In this document: piece after piece, positions 17,012 to 26,094 of the stretch
Layout of the letters: every line of letters starts with the position of its first letter
Numbering within the stretch: position 1 is the first letter of the stretch
Assembly: GCF_004214815.1 (NCBI RefSeq)
Contig: NZ_CP035926.1
Location: 1,674,001 to 1,738,000 of the forward strand
Length of the DNA stretch: 64,000 nt
Direction of reading: 5' to 3'
Source of the DNA: Aliarcobacter thereius LMG 24486
GTDB lineage: Bacteria; Campylobacterota; Campylobacteria; Campylobacterales; Arcobacteraceae
Translations under genes and position numbers: made by a program
The notes under the pieces: generated by a model
What the model was told of the DNA's origin: nothing
Database searches by the model: none
The model's input: the letters and a program-made list of their open reading frames with translations, nothing else

Positions 17012-18085
17012 ATGATTTTAGAAAATGATTTATTAGAAAAACTAGAAAATGGTTCTAGATTAAATTTTGAAGAGGGTGTAAAACTTTTTGATTTAGATGT
17101 TATTACTTTAGGTCATTATGCAAATAAAATAAGAACAGATAAATTTGGTAAAAAAACATATTTTAATATAAATAGACATATAAATCCTACAAATATTTGT
17201 AAAGATGTTTGTCAATTTTGTGCATATAGTGCAACAAGAAAAAATCCAAATCAATATACTTTAAGCCACGAAGAAATTCTAAAAACAGTTGAAAACTCTT
17301 CTAAAAATGGAATTAAAGAAGTGCATATTGTTTCAGCTCACAATCCAAATACAGGTTTAGATTGGTATATGGATATATTTAAAAAAATAAGAAAAAACTT
17401 TCCTGATATTCATATAAAAGCCTTAACAGCTGCTGAAATCCACTTTTTAAGTACTGAATATAATCTAAGCTATCAAGAAATAATCAATATTATGTGTGAA
17501 AGTGGTGTTGATTCAATGCCAGGTGGTGGAGCTGAAATTTTTGATGAAAAAGTAAGAAAAAGAATTTGTGGTGGTAAAGTAAGTTCTACTCAATGGTTAG
17601 AAATACACAAACTTTGGCATGAAAAAGGCAGAAAAAGTAATGCAACTATGCTTTTTGGTCATATTGAATCAAGAGAAAATAGAGTTGATCATATATTAAG
17701 ATTAAGAGATTTACAAGATATTACAAATGGATTTAATGCATTTATTCCTCTTGTTTTTCAAACAGAAAATAACTACTTAAAAGTAAAAGAACCTGTAACT
17801 GCAAATGAAATCTTAAAAACCTATGCAATTTCAAGAATACTTCTTGATAATATCCCAAATATAAAAGCTTATTGGGCAACCTCAACTGTAAAACTAGCAT
17901 TAATTGCTCAAGAATTTGGTGCAAATGATGTTGATGGAACTATTGAAAAAGAATCAATACAAAGTGCAGCTGGAGCTGCTAGTAAAAATGGTATTGCTCA
18001 ATTAGAATTTGTTGATTTAATTAAGAATGCAGGATTTATACCTGTTGAAAGAGATAGTATTTATAATGAATTAAAAGTATATTAA
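17012..18085 (+). CDS. mqnE: Aminofutalosine synthase (futalosine menaquinone pathway)
   Basis: 357 residues. A radical SAM enzyme: the cluster motif is CKDVCQFC, with Cys63, Cys67 and Cys70. VDSMPGGGAEIFDEKVR and HIESRENRVDHILRLRDLQ are characteristic of MqnE, which joins SAM to the MqnA product to make aminofutalosine. MqnC is the closest alternative, but the GGGAEIF context favours MqnE. The start has the Shine-Dalgarno sequence TAGGAA. Its stop codon lies in a 15-bp palindromic terminator. Confidence 0.88.
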   Translation: MILENDLLEKLENGSRLNFEEGVKLFDLDVITLGHYANKIRTDKFGKKTYFNINRHINPTNICKDVCQFCAYSATRKNPNQYTLSHEEILKTVENSSKNGIKEVHIVSAHNPNTGLDWYMDIFKKIRKNFPDIHIKALTAAEIHFLSTEYNLSYQEIINIMCESGVDSMPGGGAEIFDEKVRKRICGGKVSSTQWLEIHKLWHEKGRKSNATMLFGHIESRENRVDHILRLRDLQDITNGFNAFIPLVFQTENNYLKVKEPVTANEILKTYAISRILLDNIPNIKAYWATSTVKLALIAQEFGANDVDGTIEKESIQSAAGAASKNGIAQLEFVDLIKNAGFIPVERDSIYNELKVY

Positions 18086-18102
18086 AATTAATATACTTTT
18101 AA
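18071..18102. terminator. Bidirectional terminator overlapping mqnE stop
   Basis: A 15-bp perfect inverted repeat (TTAAAAGTATATTAA at 18071-18085, complement at 18088-18102). The left arm is the last five codons of mqnE including the stop. It also lies 5 bases beyond the end of the convergent gene. Confidence 0.65.
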
Positions 18103-18106
18103 TATT

Positions 18107-19672
18107 CTAATTCTTTTTCTGAAAATATCCTATATAAAACTCGCTTAATAATCCACTTTCATTTTGTTTAATAATAATCGGATAAGTAATATTTATAGAA
18201 TATAATTCACTATTTATCTTTGATATAATCTCAAATAGTTCATTTGGATTATCTATTTCCATTTTTACTAGAAATGTAAACTTATTTATTAAACTAAGTT
18301 CATCTTTCTTTATAAAAGATAGTTCACTTCCCTCTTTTAAAATTGTTTTTAATTGTTCTTCAATATCTTCAAGAGCAAAAACTTCATCTGTTAGATAATC
18401 TATTTTATTTATATTTTTATAAATATTGTCATCTTTTATCTCTTTTTTGAAAGATATATCTACAAAAAAGTCTTCATTTTTATCATCTTTCTTATTTAGA
18501 TTAAAATCTTTATAAATATTATTTAATGAGCTAGTAAGTAGTTTTAAATTTGTTTCATCTTTTGCTAATAGTTCTAAATCTAAACTATTATTATCAATCT
18601 TAAATGAGTTAATTGTAACTTTTGAAGGGATAGTATCAAATACTTTTTTTATCTTAAATATAATATTTTCATTGTTTTCTATATGATTTGGAAGATCAAT
18701 TTTTACTGTTTTTTCACTTTTAATTAAATCTAGTTTTTCAGCTAATTGAATAAAATTTATATCTTTAAGTATAAAATATGTACCGTAAAAAAGTATTGCA
18801 AATAAGAAAATTAAAATAATATATCTAGGATCATTTTTAACTTTTTTTATCCTTGGTTTCACAAAACTACTCGCACCTAAATTCTCTTTAGTTAAAATAT
18901 CTAGCTCACTATCAATATCAATAGCATAATCATCTATTTTTAGTTTTAATTCTTGACTTAAAGTATTTATCTGCTCTTTCGAAAGATTTTTAAGAGGAAG
19001 TAGTAAAGATATTTTTTGTACAAAAATATCTTCTCTTTGTTTATGAAAGTTTAATAAAACATTTTGGATTAAATTATTAAGTTCCATAAAGTAAAGTTCA
19101 TCAAAAAGTTTTTGCCCTTCTAAATCATCTTCATAAAAATGAGTTTTTTTAACTGTATCAAAACTAAGAAGAGGAACTACTTCATTAAAAATAATATTAC
19201 TATGTTTATCTACTATTAGAATATATGCTTTGCTATTATAAATAAATAAAAGAAGTTCACTTCTTGAATTATGTCTTATAATATGTTGCTTCATAATATG
19301 AAATGCCGAATAGATAAAATCTATTCCACAAGGTGCAAAGAAATTCTTTGTCTCAAAAAGTGTTGTATCTAAAACTACAATATCATGTCTTAAATCAAAA
19401 TCACAAATTGTACAATCTTTAACTCTTGCACTTTTTTTAGGAACAATTTTTGTAGTATCACTTAGTAAAAGTGTACTTGAATAAGCATTCCCATCTTCTT
19501 GTATTTGATTTATTTTAGTAGCAATATTTGTAGGTATTACATCCTCATTAATTAAGTATGTAGAGCTTGATATTTTATCAATATTGTCTCTTTTGAACTT
19601 TTTTTGTTCAACTTTTAACTGATTTTGTTGTTTTATAAGGTTTATAAACAGAGTATCTTTTTTAAACATCAC
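18107..19672 (-). CDS. Hypothetical bitopic protein with PilM/PilN-like layout
   Basis: 521 residues. The N-terminal 275 or so residues are soluble, with features of an actin-like PilM/GspL fold (IVVLDTTLF, ELLLFIYNSKAYILIVD). A basic stretch KPRIKKVKNDPR is followed by one membrane helix (about residues 284-302, YIILIFLFAILFYGTYFI), then a periplasmic part with PilN-like alternating helices and strands. This is how type IV pilus or type II secretion inner-membrane proteins look when joined, but I could not match it to a named family. No other secretion genes are adjacent. It is the last gene of a minus-strand run with the acyltransferase and miaB. Confidence 0.6.
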   Translation of the reverse strand: MMFKKDTLFINLIKQQNQLKVEQKKFKRDNIDKISSSTYLINEDVIPTNIATKINQIQEDGNAYSSTLLLSDTTKIVPKKSARVKDCTICDFDLRHDIVVLDTTLFETKNFFAPCGIDFIYSAFHIMKQHIIRHNSRSELLLFIYNSKAYILIVDKHSNIIFNEVVPLLSFDTVKKTHFYEDDLEGQKLFDELYFMELNNLIQNVLLNFHKQREDIFVQKISLLLPLKNLSKEQINTLSQELKLKIDDYAIDIDSELDILTKENLGASSFVKPRIKKVKNDPRYIILIFLFAILFYGTYFILKDINFIQLAEKLDLIKSEKTVKIDLPNHIENNENIIFKIKKVFDTIPSKVTINSFKIDNNSLDLELLAKDETNLKLLTSSLNNIYKDFNLNKKDDKNEDFFVDISFKKEIKDDNIYKNINKIDYLTDEVFALEDIEEQLKTILKEGSELSFIKKDELSLINKFTFLVKMEIDNPNELFEIISKINSELYSINITYPIIIKQNESGLLSEFYIGYFQKKN

Positions 19673-19684
19673 TATTTCCTATTT

Positions 19685-20296
19685 TTAATCTAAAGAGTGT
19701 ATCATCATCTTCTCTTTTATAAGAGTTTTTGCTTCATCAATCTCCATATTTTCAACACTAAAAGCTTCACTAATATAAAAGTTAATTGTACCAAAAGGCT
19801 TTGGAAGAATAAACTTGTCCCATGAGTTAAATTGCCAATATCTTGTAGGAATAGCATTAAAACATCTAATCTTTTTAGAACTTTTTTGAGCAATTACAAC
19901 TATTCCATCTGCAATACTATATCTAGGTCCTCTTGGACCATCAGGAGTAATTGCAACTTCATTTCCAGCTTTTAGCTCTTTTAAAGCATTTATAAGTGCT
20001 TTTGCTCCACCTTTTGAACTAGAACCCCTAACAGCACCTATATTAAAATTCTCGACTAATTTTGCTATTATTTCACCATCTCTATTTTCGCTAATCATAG
20101 CACTTACTATTCCATCTTTTTTAAATGCAAAGTAGTTATATGGTTGTGACATTAAATCTGCATGCCACATTGATATTATAAATGTTTCTCCATTATCTTT
20201 TGGATGATGATAAATTTTTTTATTTGTAGCATATATTATCTTTACAAGGTAATATAATATTTTTGGAGCAAATCTTTTTTTAAACTTTTTCCACAT
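19685..20296 (-). CDS. Lysophospholipid acyltransferase family protein (DUF374)
   Basis: 203 residues. FIISMWHADLMSQPYN corresponds to the H-x4-D acyltransferase motif, and EVAITPDGPRGPRYSIADG is the conserved DUF374 block. NFNIGAVRGSSSKGGAKAL is also typical. These proteins transfer acyl groups to lipid or lipid A-like acceptors at the inner membrane; the exact substrate is unknown. It overlaps miaB by one base, so it is translationally coupled. Confidence 0.85.
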   Translation of the reverse strand: MWKKFKKRFAPKILYYLVKIIYATNKKIYHHPKDNGETFIISMWHADLMSQPYNYFAFKKDGIVSAMISENRDGEIIAKLVENFNIGAVRGSSSKGGAKALINALKELKAGNEVAITPDGPRGPRYSIADGIVVIAQKSSKKIRCFNAIPTRYWQFNSWDKFILPKPFGTINFYISEAFSVENMEIDEAKTLIKEKMMIHSLD

Positions 20297-21600
20297 TATG
20301 CTACAACTACTCCTTTTAAAGATGTTCTTGTAACTTCATTTATCTTAATATCTACAAATTTTCCTAAAAGTTCATCACTTCCTTTTGCAAAAACCAAAAA
20401 GTAATTATCTGTATATCCACTTACTTCACCATTTGGCTTAAGGCTTTCAACTAAAACATTTACAGTTTCACCAATCATTTTTGGCATACTTTGTTCTAAA
20501 TGTCTTTTATGAATCTCTATTAACTCTTCAAGTCTTGCACTTCCAATATCATTTGGTACTTCAAAATCACTTAACTCTAAAGCTTTTGTATTTGGTCTAG
20601 CAGAGTATTTAAAATTAAAAATTTGATCAAATTTAACTTGATTTACAACATCTAAAGTATCATTAAAATCTTCATCACTTTCACCTGGAAAAGCAACAAT
20701 AATATCAGTTGTAATCCTTAATTCTGGAATAAGTTCTCTTAATTTAAAAGCTCTATTTAAAAACCAATCTTTTGTATATCCTCTTTTCATTGCTTTTAAA
20801 ATTGATGTTGAACCACTTTGTAAAGGCATATGAATACATTTTGATATTTTTGGATTTTTTGCAAACTCTTCAATAAACTCATCATCCATATGTAAAGGAT
20901 GTGGGGATGTAAATCTTATTCTTTCTAGCTTTTCGATTTTTGAGATATCTTGTAAAAGTTTTGTAAAGCTATATTTAGCTCTTTTATCACTAAATCTTTT
21001 TCCATAAGAGTTTACATTTTGTCCTAAAAGCATAACTTCAACAGCACCTGTGTCAACTGCTTTTTGAATTTGTGTAACAATCATTTCAGGTGGAATAGAG
21101 ATCTCTTCTCCTCTTGTACTTGGAACAATACAATATGTACACTCTTTATCACAGCCAACAGATATATTAACACTTGTTCTATAATTATTTGTACTTGGTG
21201 TTGCAAATTCATAGTTTGAATCATCATTTTCAATACTAATCTCAACAGCACCTTTTATATCCACAACATCTTTTATTTTAGATATATTTCTAGCACCTAA
21301 AACAAAATCAACATATGGCGCTCTTTTTATAATATCGTTTCCTAAATGAGAAGCAGTACAACCACAAACACCTATTTTTGCACCATCTTTTTTCTTTTTA
21401 TTAAATTGTCCAATTTCAGAAAAAAGTTTTTGAACAGGTTTTTCTCTTACTGAACAAGTATTAATTATAATTAAATCTGCTTCTTCAAGTTTATCTGTTT
21501 TTGTATAATCCTTGTGTTTCTCAAGTTCTGCTTGAATATGCTTACTATCAGTGTCATTCATTTGACACCCTAAAGTTTGTATAAATAGTTTTTTACTCAT
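20296..21600 (-). CDS. miaB: tRNA-2-methylthio-N6-dimethylallyladenosine synthase
   Basis: About 434 residues from the ATG at 21600, which gives the usual opening MSKKLFIQTLGCQMN. A GTG at 21612 would add four residues and is less likely. The N-terminal methylthiotransferase domain carries the three cluster Cys (LGCQMND, NTCSVRE, GVCGC). The radical SAM motif is CDKECTYCIVPSTRGEE. A TRAM domain ends the protein. It modifies A37 of tRNAs reading UNN codons. Downstream genes are coupled to it. Confidence 0.95.
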   Translation of the reverse strand: MSKKLFIQTLGCQMNDTDSKHIQAELEKHKDYTKTDKLEEADLIIINTCSVREKPVQKLFSEIGQFNKKKKDGAKIGVCGCTASHLGNDIIKRAPYVDFVLGARNISKIKDVVDIKGAVEISIENDDSNYEFATPSTNNYRTSVNISVGCDKECTYCIVPSTRGEEISIPPEMIVTQIQKAVDTGAVEVMLLGQNVNSYGKRFSDKRAKYSFTKLLQDISKIEKLERIRFTSPHPLHMDDEFIEEFAKNPKISKCIHMPLQSGSTSILKAMKRGYTKDWFLNRAFKLRELIPELRITTDIIVAFPGESDEDFNDTLDVVNQVKFDQIFNFKYSARPNTKALELSDFEVPNDIGSARLEELIEIHKRHLEQSMPKMIGETVNVLVESLKPNGEVSGYTDNYFLVFAKGSDELLGKFVDIKINEVTRTSLKGVVVA

Positions 21601-21618
21601 AGTTTTAAGCACTCAAAA

Positions 21619-21861
21619 TTACAGAGCATGAACCTCATACATATATTCATCATCAGCTAATCCATATTTTATCTCTCTAAAATATATGTTGTACCCCTCT
21701 TTTTCTAAAGCTTCTACTAAAGACATCATATCTTTATGTGAGTTATCTCTATCAAAGTAAAATATTTTTTGAGAATCTTTTTTTAACTCTTCTTTAATCT
21801 TATCAAGATGAAGCTTTTTAGGCTTTTCTTTTAATTCATTTCTAGCAAGTAGTAATTCCAT
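21619..21861 (-). CDS. HP0268-like small nuclease
   Basis: 80 residues, the same length as HP0268 of Helicobacter pylori, a small nicking nuclease. The motif IFYFDRDNSHKDMMSLVEALEKEG and the ending EYMYEVHAL match my memory of that family. It lies directly upstream of miaB and divergent from nusA, an order I believe is shared in other Campylobacterota. Identification is from recall of the family, not from a search. Confidence 0.7.
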   Translation of the reverse strand: MELLLARNELKEKPKKLHLDKIKEELKKDSQKIFYFDRDNSHKDMMSLVEALEKEGYNIYFREIKYGLADDEYMYEVHAL

Positions 21862-22008
21862 CTAATAAACCTTTTTTTGTATTTAATCGCTTATTCTAGT
21901 TAAAAATTGCTTTAATTTCTATAAAAGGTATTTTAGCTATACTATTGACCTAATTAATTCACATTGAAAATCACATTTTTCTATTTCAATGTTAAAATAA
22001 GGGATATT

Positions 22009-23181
22009 ATGGATAAGATAATAGATATTTTAGACTCTATTGCATATGAAAAAGGTTTGAAAATAACTGATGTTGAAAGTGCTTTAAAAGAAGCTCTTAT
22101 AAAAACTGCTCAAAAAATGGTTGATCATAGTTTAGTATTTGATGCAAAACTTGATAGAGCAAATAAAAAATTAACTCTTTTACAAAAAATAGAAGTTGTA
22201 GCTAATGATGACAAAAGACTTTTAGAAGAGACTTTAGATGAAGAAGGAAAAGTTTTAAACAAAGAAAATTTCATAAAAATAGATGAAGCAAAATCTATAA
22301 ATAGTGAATTAGAACTTGGAGATTTTTTAAGTTATGAATTAGAGTTTGAAAATATGGGAAGAAATGCAGCTGTTATTTTATCTAGTAATTTTGAATATAG
22401 ACTTCAAAGATTTATTGAAGAAAATATTATGGCAAAATTCAAAGAGAAAGTTGGTAAAACAATCTCAGGTGTTGTTACAAGAATAGATAAAGCTGATAAT
22501 ACTTTTATTGATATAGCAGAAATAAAAGGTATTCTACAAAGAAAAAATAGAATAAAAGGTGAAAAATTTAGAGTTGGAGATACTTTAAAAGCTGTTGTAA
22601 GAAGCGTAAATATTGATAAAAACTTCGGTCTTATCATAGAGCTATCAAGAACTAGCCCTAAATTCTTAGAAAATCTTTTAGCTACTGAAGTTCCAGAACT
22701 TAAAGATGAAAAAATTGTAATTGAAGCGAGTGCTAGAATTCCTGGTTCTAGATCTAAAATTGCTCTTAGTACAAAAAATCCAACAATAGATGCAATTGGT
22801 GCTGTTGTTGGAGTAAAAGGAGTTAGAATAAACTCTGTTTCAAAAGAGTTAAATGGCGAAAATATTGATTGTGTTGAATATTCAACTATCCCTGAAATGT
22901 TTATTGCAAGAGCTTTAAGCCCTGCTTCTGTAAATAGTGTAAAAATTGAGTTTGAACCAAAAAATGGAGAAAAAGGAAAAGCGATTGCTACAATTAACAG
23001 TGATCAAAAATCAAAAGCTATTGGAAAAGAGGGTTTAAATATTAGACTTGCTTCTATGCTTACAAAATATGATATTGAGATAAAAGAGATTGGTTCTTCA
23101 ACACCAAGTTTAGATAATGGCGAAGTAAAAAAAGATGAAATAAAAGCTGATTCTTCTGCACTAGAAGCTCTATTTAAATAA
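22009..23181 (+). CDS. nusA: Transcription termination/antitermination factor NusA
   Basis: 390 residues from the ATG at 22009, which has AAGGG in front and gives MDKIIDILDSIAYEKG; an upstream in-frame start at 21964 is less likely. Domain order is the N-terminal RNA polymerase-binding domain (1-125), S1 (about 130-200, GVVTRIDKADNTFIDI), then KH1 and KH2 (VGVKGVRINSV, SKAIGKEGLNIRLA). It lacks the C-terminal acidic repeats of E. coli NusA, as is usual outside gammaproteobacteria. It is followed 1 base later by cysS. Confidence 0.95.
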   Translation: MDKIIDILDSIAYEKGLKITDVESALKEALIKTAQKMVDHSLVFDAKLDRANKKLTLLQKIEVVANDDKRLLEETLDEEGKVLNKENFIKIDEAKSINSELELGDFLSYELEFENMGRNAAVILSSNFEYRLQRFIEENIMAKFKEKVGKTISGVVTRIDKADNTFIDIAEIKGILQRKNRIKGEKFRVGDTLKAVVRSVNIDKNFGLIIELSRTSPKFLENLLATEVPELKDEKIVIEASARIPGSRSKIALSTKNPTIDAIGAVVGVKGVRINSVSKELNGENIDCVEYSTIPEMFIARALSPASVNSVKIEFEPKNGEKGKAIATINSDQKSKAIGKEGLNIRLASMLTKYDIEIKEIGSSTPSLDNGEVKKDEIKADSSALEALFK

Positions 23182-23182
23182 T

Positions 23183-24583
23183 ATGAAAAAAATATTTATT
23201 TTTGATTCAGTAAAAAAAGATAAAGTAGAATTTATCTCTATAAAAGAAAATATTGTAAAAATCTATGTTTGTGGACCTACTGTTTATGATAACTCTCACT
23301 TAGGTCATGCAAGAAGTGCTATTGCATTTGATTTACTCCATAGAGTTTTAAAAGTAAATAATTATGAAGTAATTATGGCAAAAAACTTTACAGATATTGA
23401 TGATAAAATTATAAAAAAAATGAATGAAAATGGTAAAACTTTAGAAGATACTACAAAGCATTATATAGATTTATATAAGAAAGATATGGAACTTTTAAAT
23501 ATTTTACCAAATAGTATAGAACCAAAAGCAACTCAAAATCTTGAAGAGATGAAAGAGATGATTGAAAATCTACTTAATAAAGATATTGCATATAAAACTG
23601 AATCATCTATATATTTTGATGTTTCAAAAGATAATCTATATGGAACTTTATCAAATAAAATAAGCAATGAAACTCAAGCAAGAGTTGAAAATGATAAAGA
23701 GAAAAGAAATAGTGCTGATTTTGCTTTATGGAAGTTTGAAAAAGCAAATGATGTAGCATTTAATTCAAGCTTCGGGAAAGGTCGTCCTGGTTGGCATATT
23801 GAATGTAGTGCTATGATTAAAAAACATTTAGCTTATAATGATGAAAAATATCAAATTGATATTCATTGTGGAGGAGCTGATTTACTTTTTCCACATCATG
23901 AAAATGAAGCTAGTCAAACAAGATGTGACAATGGTCAAACTTTAGCAAAATATTGGATGCATAATGGATTTGTAAATATAAATGGTGAAAAAATGAGTAA
24001 ATCTTTAGGAAACTCATTCTTCTTAAAAGATGTTTTGAAATCTTATAGTGGAGAAGTTGTAAGATTTTATCTTTTAAGCACACATTATAGAGCTGATTTA
24101 TCTTTTAATGAAGAGGATTTAATAGCTTCAAAAAAAAGACTTGATAAACTTTATAGAGTTAAGAAAAGAGTTTATGGAGTAAATGCAAATCAAAATGATA
24201 AAGATTTTGAGGATAAAGTATTAAAATCTTTAAATGATGATCTAAATACCTCAATAGCCCTATCTTATATTGATGGATTTATATCAAATTCAAATGATAA
24301 CTTAGATAAAAATCCAAAAGACAAAACTTTAAAACAAAGAATTGTATCAAATATAGAGTTTATAGAAAAACTTTTAGGTATTGGAGGAAGTGATGCTTTT
24401 GAGTATTTCCAATTTGGTATTGATGAAGTATTAAAAGATAAAATTGAAAAACTTATTAAAAATAGAAGCGAAGCAAAAGAATCTAAAGATTTTGAAAAAG
24501 CAGATAATATAAGAGAAGAGCTTTCAAACTTAAATATTTCTATTATGGATACAGCAAACGGAACTGTTTGGGAAAGATTATAA
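23183..24583 (+). CDS. cysS: Cysteinyl-tRNA synthetase
   Basis: 466 residues. A class I synthetase: the zinc/Cys-site motif is VCGPTVYDNSHLGHARS, which includes the HIGH-type sequence HLGH. GRPGWHIECSAM and HCGGADLLFPHHENE are the conserved zinc-site blocks, and KMSKSLGN is the KMSKS loop. It begins directly after the nusA stop and probably shares its transcript. It ends overlapping a small convergent gene by 6 bases. Confidence 0.97.
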   Translation: MKKIFIFDSVKKDKVEFISIKENIVKIYVCGPTVYDNSHLGHARSAIAFDLLHRVLKVNNYEVIMAKNFTDIDDKIIKKMNENGKTLEDTTKHYIDLYKKDMELLNILPNSIEPKATQNLEEMKEMIENLLNKDIAYKTESSIYFDVSKDNLYGTLSNKISNETQARVENDKEKRNSADFALWKFEKANDVAFNSSFGKGRPGWHIECSAMIKKHLAYNDEKYQIDIHCGGADLLFPHHENEASQTRCDNGQTLAKYWMHNGFVNINGEKMSKSLGNSFFLKDVLKSYSGEVVRFYLLSTHYRADLSFNEEDLIASKKRLDKLYRVKKRVYGVNANQNDKDFEDKVLKSLNDDLNTSIALSYIDGFISNSNDNLDKNPKDKTLKQRIVSNIEFIEKLLGIGGSDAFEYFQFGIDEVLKDKIEKLIKNRSEAKESKDFEKADNIREELSNLNISIMDTANGTVWERL

Positions 24584-24775
24584 TCTTTTCTCAAACTCTT
24601 TAAGTAATTTAGGCATCATTTTACCTATATCTTTAAAATCATACTTAAAACTATATTTTACAAGTTCATATAATTCATGATTTTTATACTTTTTATGCCA
24701 TCTTTCTTCTTGATTATTATATAAATTATAGTATTCAAATCTGACTCTAAGAGCTTCTGTTAATCTGTCTTTCAT
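24578..24775 (-). CDS. Small conserved-looking hypothetical protein
   Basis: 65 residues, rich in aromatic and charged residues (FEYYNLYNNQEERWHKKYKNH), with no membrane segment. Residue make-up is that of a real soluble protein rather than an antisense artefact. It overlaps the cysS end by 6 bases and lies downstream of the rpsR terminator. No function can be assigned. Confidence 0.55.
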   Translation of the reverse strand: MKDRLTEALRVRFEYYNLYNNQEERWHKKYKNHELYELVKYSFKYDFKDIGKMMPKLLKEFEKRL

Positions 24776-24804
24776 TTACAATTCTTATTATTTTAATAAA
24801 TAAA

Positions 24805-24834
24805 AAAAGGCCAGAAGATAACTTCTAGCCTTTT
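24805..24834 (-). terminator. Terminator of the rpsF-ssb-rpsR operon
   Basis: An inverted repeat with one mismatch (AAAAGGCCAGAAG at 24805-24817 against CTTCTAGCCTTTT at 24822-24834). On the minus strand the stem is followed by a T-run (24801-24807). It sits 21 bases beyond the rpsR stop. Confidence 0.75.
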
Positions 24835-24855
24835 ACTTTATTTTATTTAAACTTA

Positions 24856-25122
24856 TTAAATAAATGATTTTGAATAAGCTGTATCTGTAAGATTTTGAGT
24901 ATCAACTACATAAGGTACAAGTGCCATATGTCTTGCTCTTTTGATTGCTTTTTCTACCATTTCTTGAGCATTTTTAGAATTTCCCGTAAGTCTTCTAGGC
25001 ATAATTTTACCTCTTTCACTCATAGAAATTTTTAATAAATCAATATTTTTATAATCAATAAAATCAATTTTCATCTCTGTATATTTACAAGATTTTTTTC
25101 CATATTTTCTTTTTTCTGACAT
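24856..25122 (-). CDS. rpsR: 30S ribosomal protein S18
   Basis: 88 residues. [19 protein letters not shown] and [30 protein letters not shown] are diagnostic. It binds the platform of the 30S subunit together with S6. It is the last gene of rpsF-ssb-rpsR, the usual bacterial order, with the Shine-Dalgarno sequence AAGGAG. Confidence 0.97.
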   Translation of the reverse strand: MSEKRKYGKKSCKYTEMKIDFIDYKNIDLLKISMSERGKIMPRRLTGNSKNAQEMVEKAIKRARHMALVPYVVDTQNLTDTAYSKSFI

Positions 25123-25137
25123 TTTATCTCCTTTTTT

Positions 25138-25632
25138 CTAAAACGGTATTTCGTCATCTATATCAATTTCAGGAATATTTGAAGCAGCTCTTTGTTGATT
25201 CATATTTCCACCATGGTTGTTATTATACTCTTGTTGTTGAGGCTCTTGATTATAATTTTGGTTTTGATTGTATGAATTTTGATTATATCCAGCACCATCA
25301 TTTGAACCTTTACTATCAAGCATTTTCATCTCATCAACTCTTAAAGTATGTCTATTTCTATTGCTTCCATCTTGAGCAGTCCATTGTTCATAAACAAGTC
25401 TACCTTCTAATAAAACTTTAGAACCTTTTCTTAAGTATTGATTAGCAACTTCTGCTATTCTTCCAAAAATATTAAACTCCAAAAAGCATACTTCCTCTTT
25501 TTGCTCTCCTGTTTGTGCTTTATATTTATATGAAGTTGCAATTGAACTTCTAGCAATAGCTGCACCACTTGGAAGATATTTAAGCTCGATATCTCTTGTA
25601 AGATTTCCTACCATAATTACTTTATTATACAT
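25138..25632 (-). CDS. ssb: Single-stranded DNA-binding protein
   Basis: 164 residues. The OB fold (residues 1-105) opens MYNKVIMVGNLTRDIELKYLPSG. A Gln/Asn/Gly-rich flexible linker follows (about 115-152). The acidic tip PEIDIDDEIPF is the protein-interaction tail that recruits repair and replication proteins. It lies between rpsF and rpsR. Confidence 0.97.
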   Translation of the reverse strand: MYNKVIMVGNLTRDIELKYLPSGAAIARSSIATSYKYKAQTGEQKEEVCFLEFNIFGRIAEVANQYLRKGSKVLLEGRLVYEQWTAQDGSNRNRHTLRVDEMKMLDSKGSNDGAGYNQNSYNQNQNYNQEPQQQEYNNNHGGNMNQQRAASNIPEIDIDDEIPF

Positions 25633-25653
25633 AAAGGCTCCTTTTTCTAAAAA

Positions 25654-26010
25654 TTATTTAGCAGCTTTTTTTAGAGCTTCTTCACTCATTTTTGTCCAAG
25701 AAACAATCTCTTTTTTAGATTCGTACTTAATAAATATAAATCTAACTAAGTTTTCATTATTTTTGTAGTTTCTTTCAATTTCTGCAATAGCTGTTGCTGG
25801 TGCTTTGAAATAAGCAACAAAGTAATAACCTCTTTTTTGTTTATCAATTTCGTATGCTAACTCTTTGATACCAATATTATCAGTAGATACAATCTCTGCA
25901 CCATTTTTTTCAAATAGAGCTTTGATTCCGTCAAGTTGTGCTACAGTCTCTTCTTCAGTTAGTGTAGGCTTTAAAATAAACATTGTTTCGTAATGTTTTA
26001 ATTTAGACAT
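25654..26010 (-). CDS. rpsF: 30S ribosomal protein S6
   Basis: 118 residues from the ATG at 26010, preceded by AAGGAGA and giving MSKLKHYETMFILKPTLTEEE. A longer frame exists to 26067, but its first 19 residues look untranslated. S6 motifs such as ELAYEIDKQKRGYYFVAYF are clear. It is the first gene of the rpsF-ssb-rpsR unit. Confidence 0.96.
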   Translation of the reverse strand: MSKLKHYETMFILKPTLTEEETVAQLDGIKALFEKNGAEIVSTDNIGIKELAYEIDKQKRGYYFVAYFKAPATAIAEIERNYKNNENLVRFIFIKYESKKEIVSWTKMSEEALKKAAK

Positions 26011-26094
26011 TGAGTTCTCCTTATAGTTTATGCCGATTTTCTTTTCACTTCCCAGACCTATCAGCAAGGATATTTTTCTGTAAAGTTTTGGATT

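Noticed and set aside
21964-22008. Longer start for nusA
   Set aside because: The added residues are not NusA-like, and the ATG at 22009 has the ribosome binding site.
26011-26067. Longer start for rpsF
   Set aside because: The AAGGAGA lies directly before the ATG at 26010, and the extra 19 residues are not part of S6.
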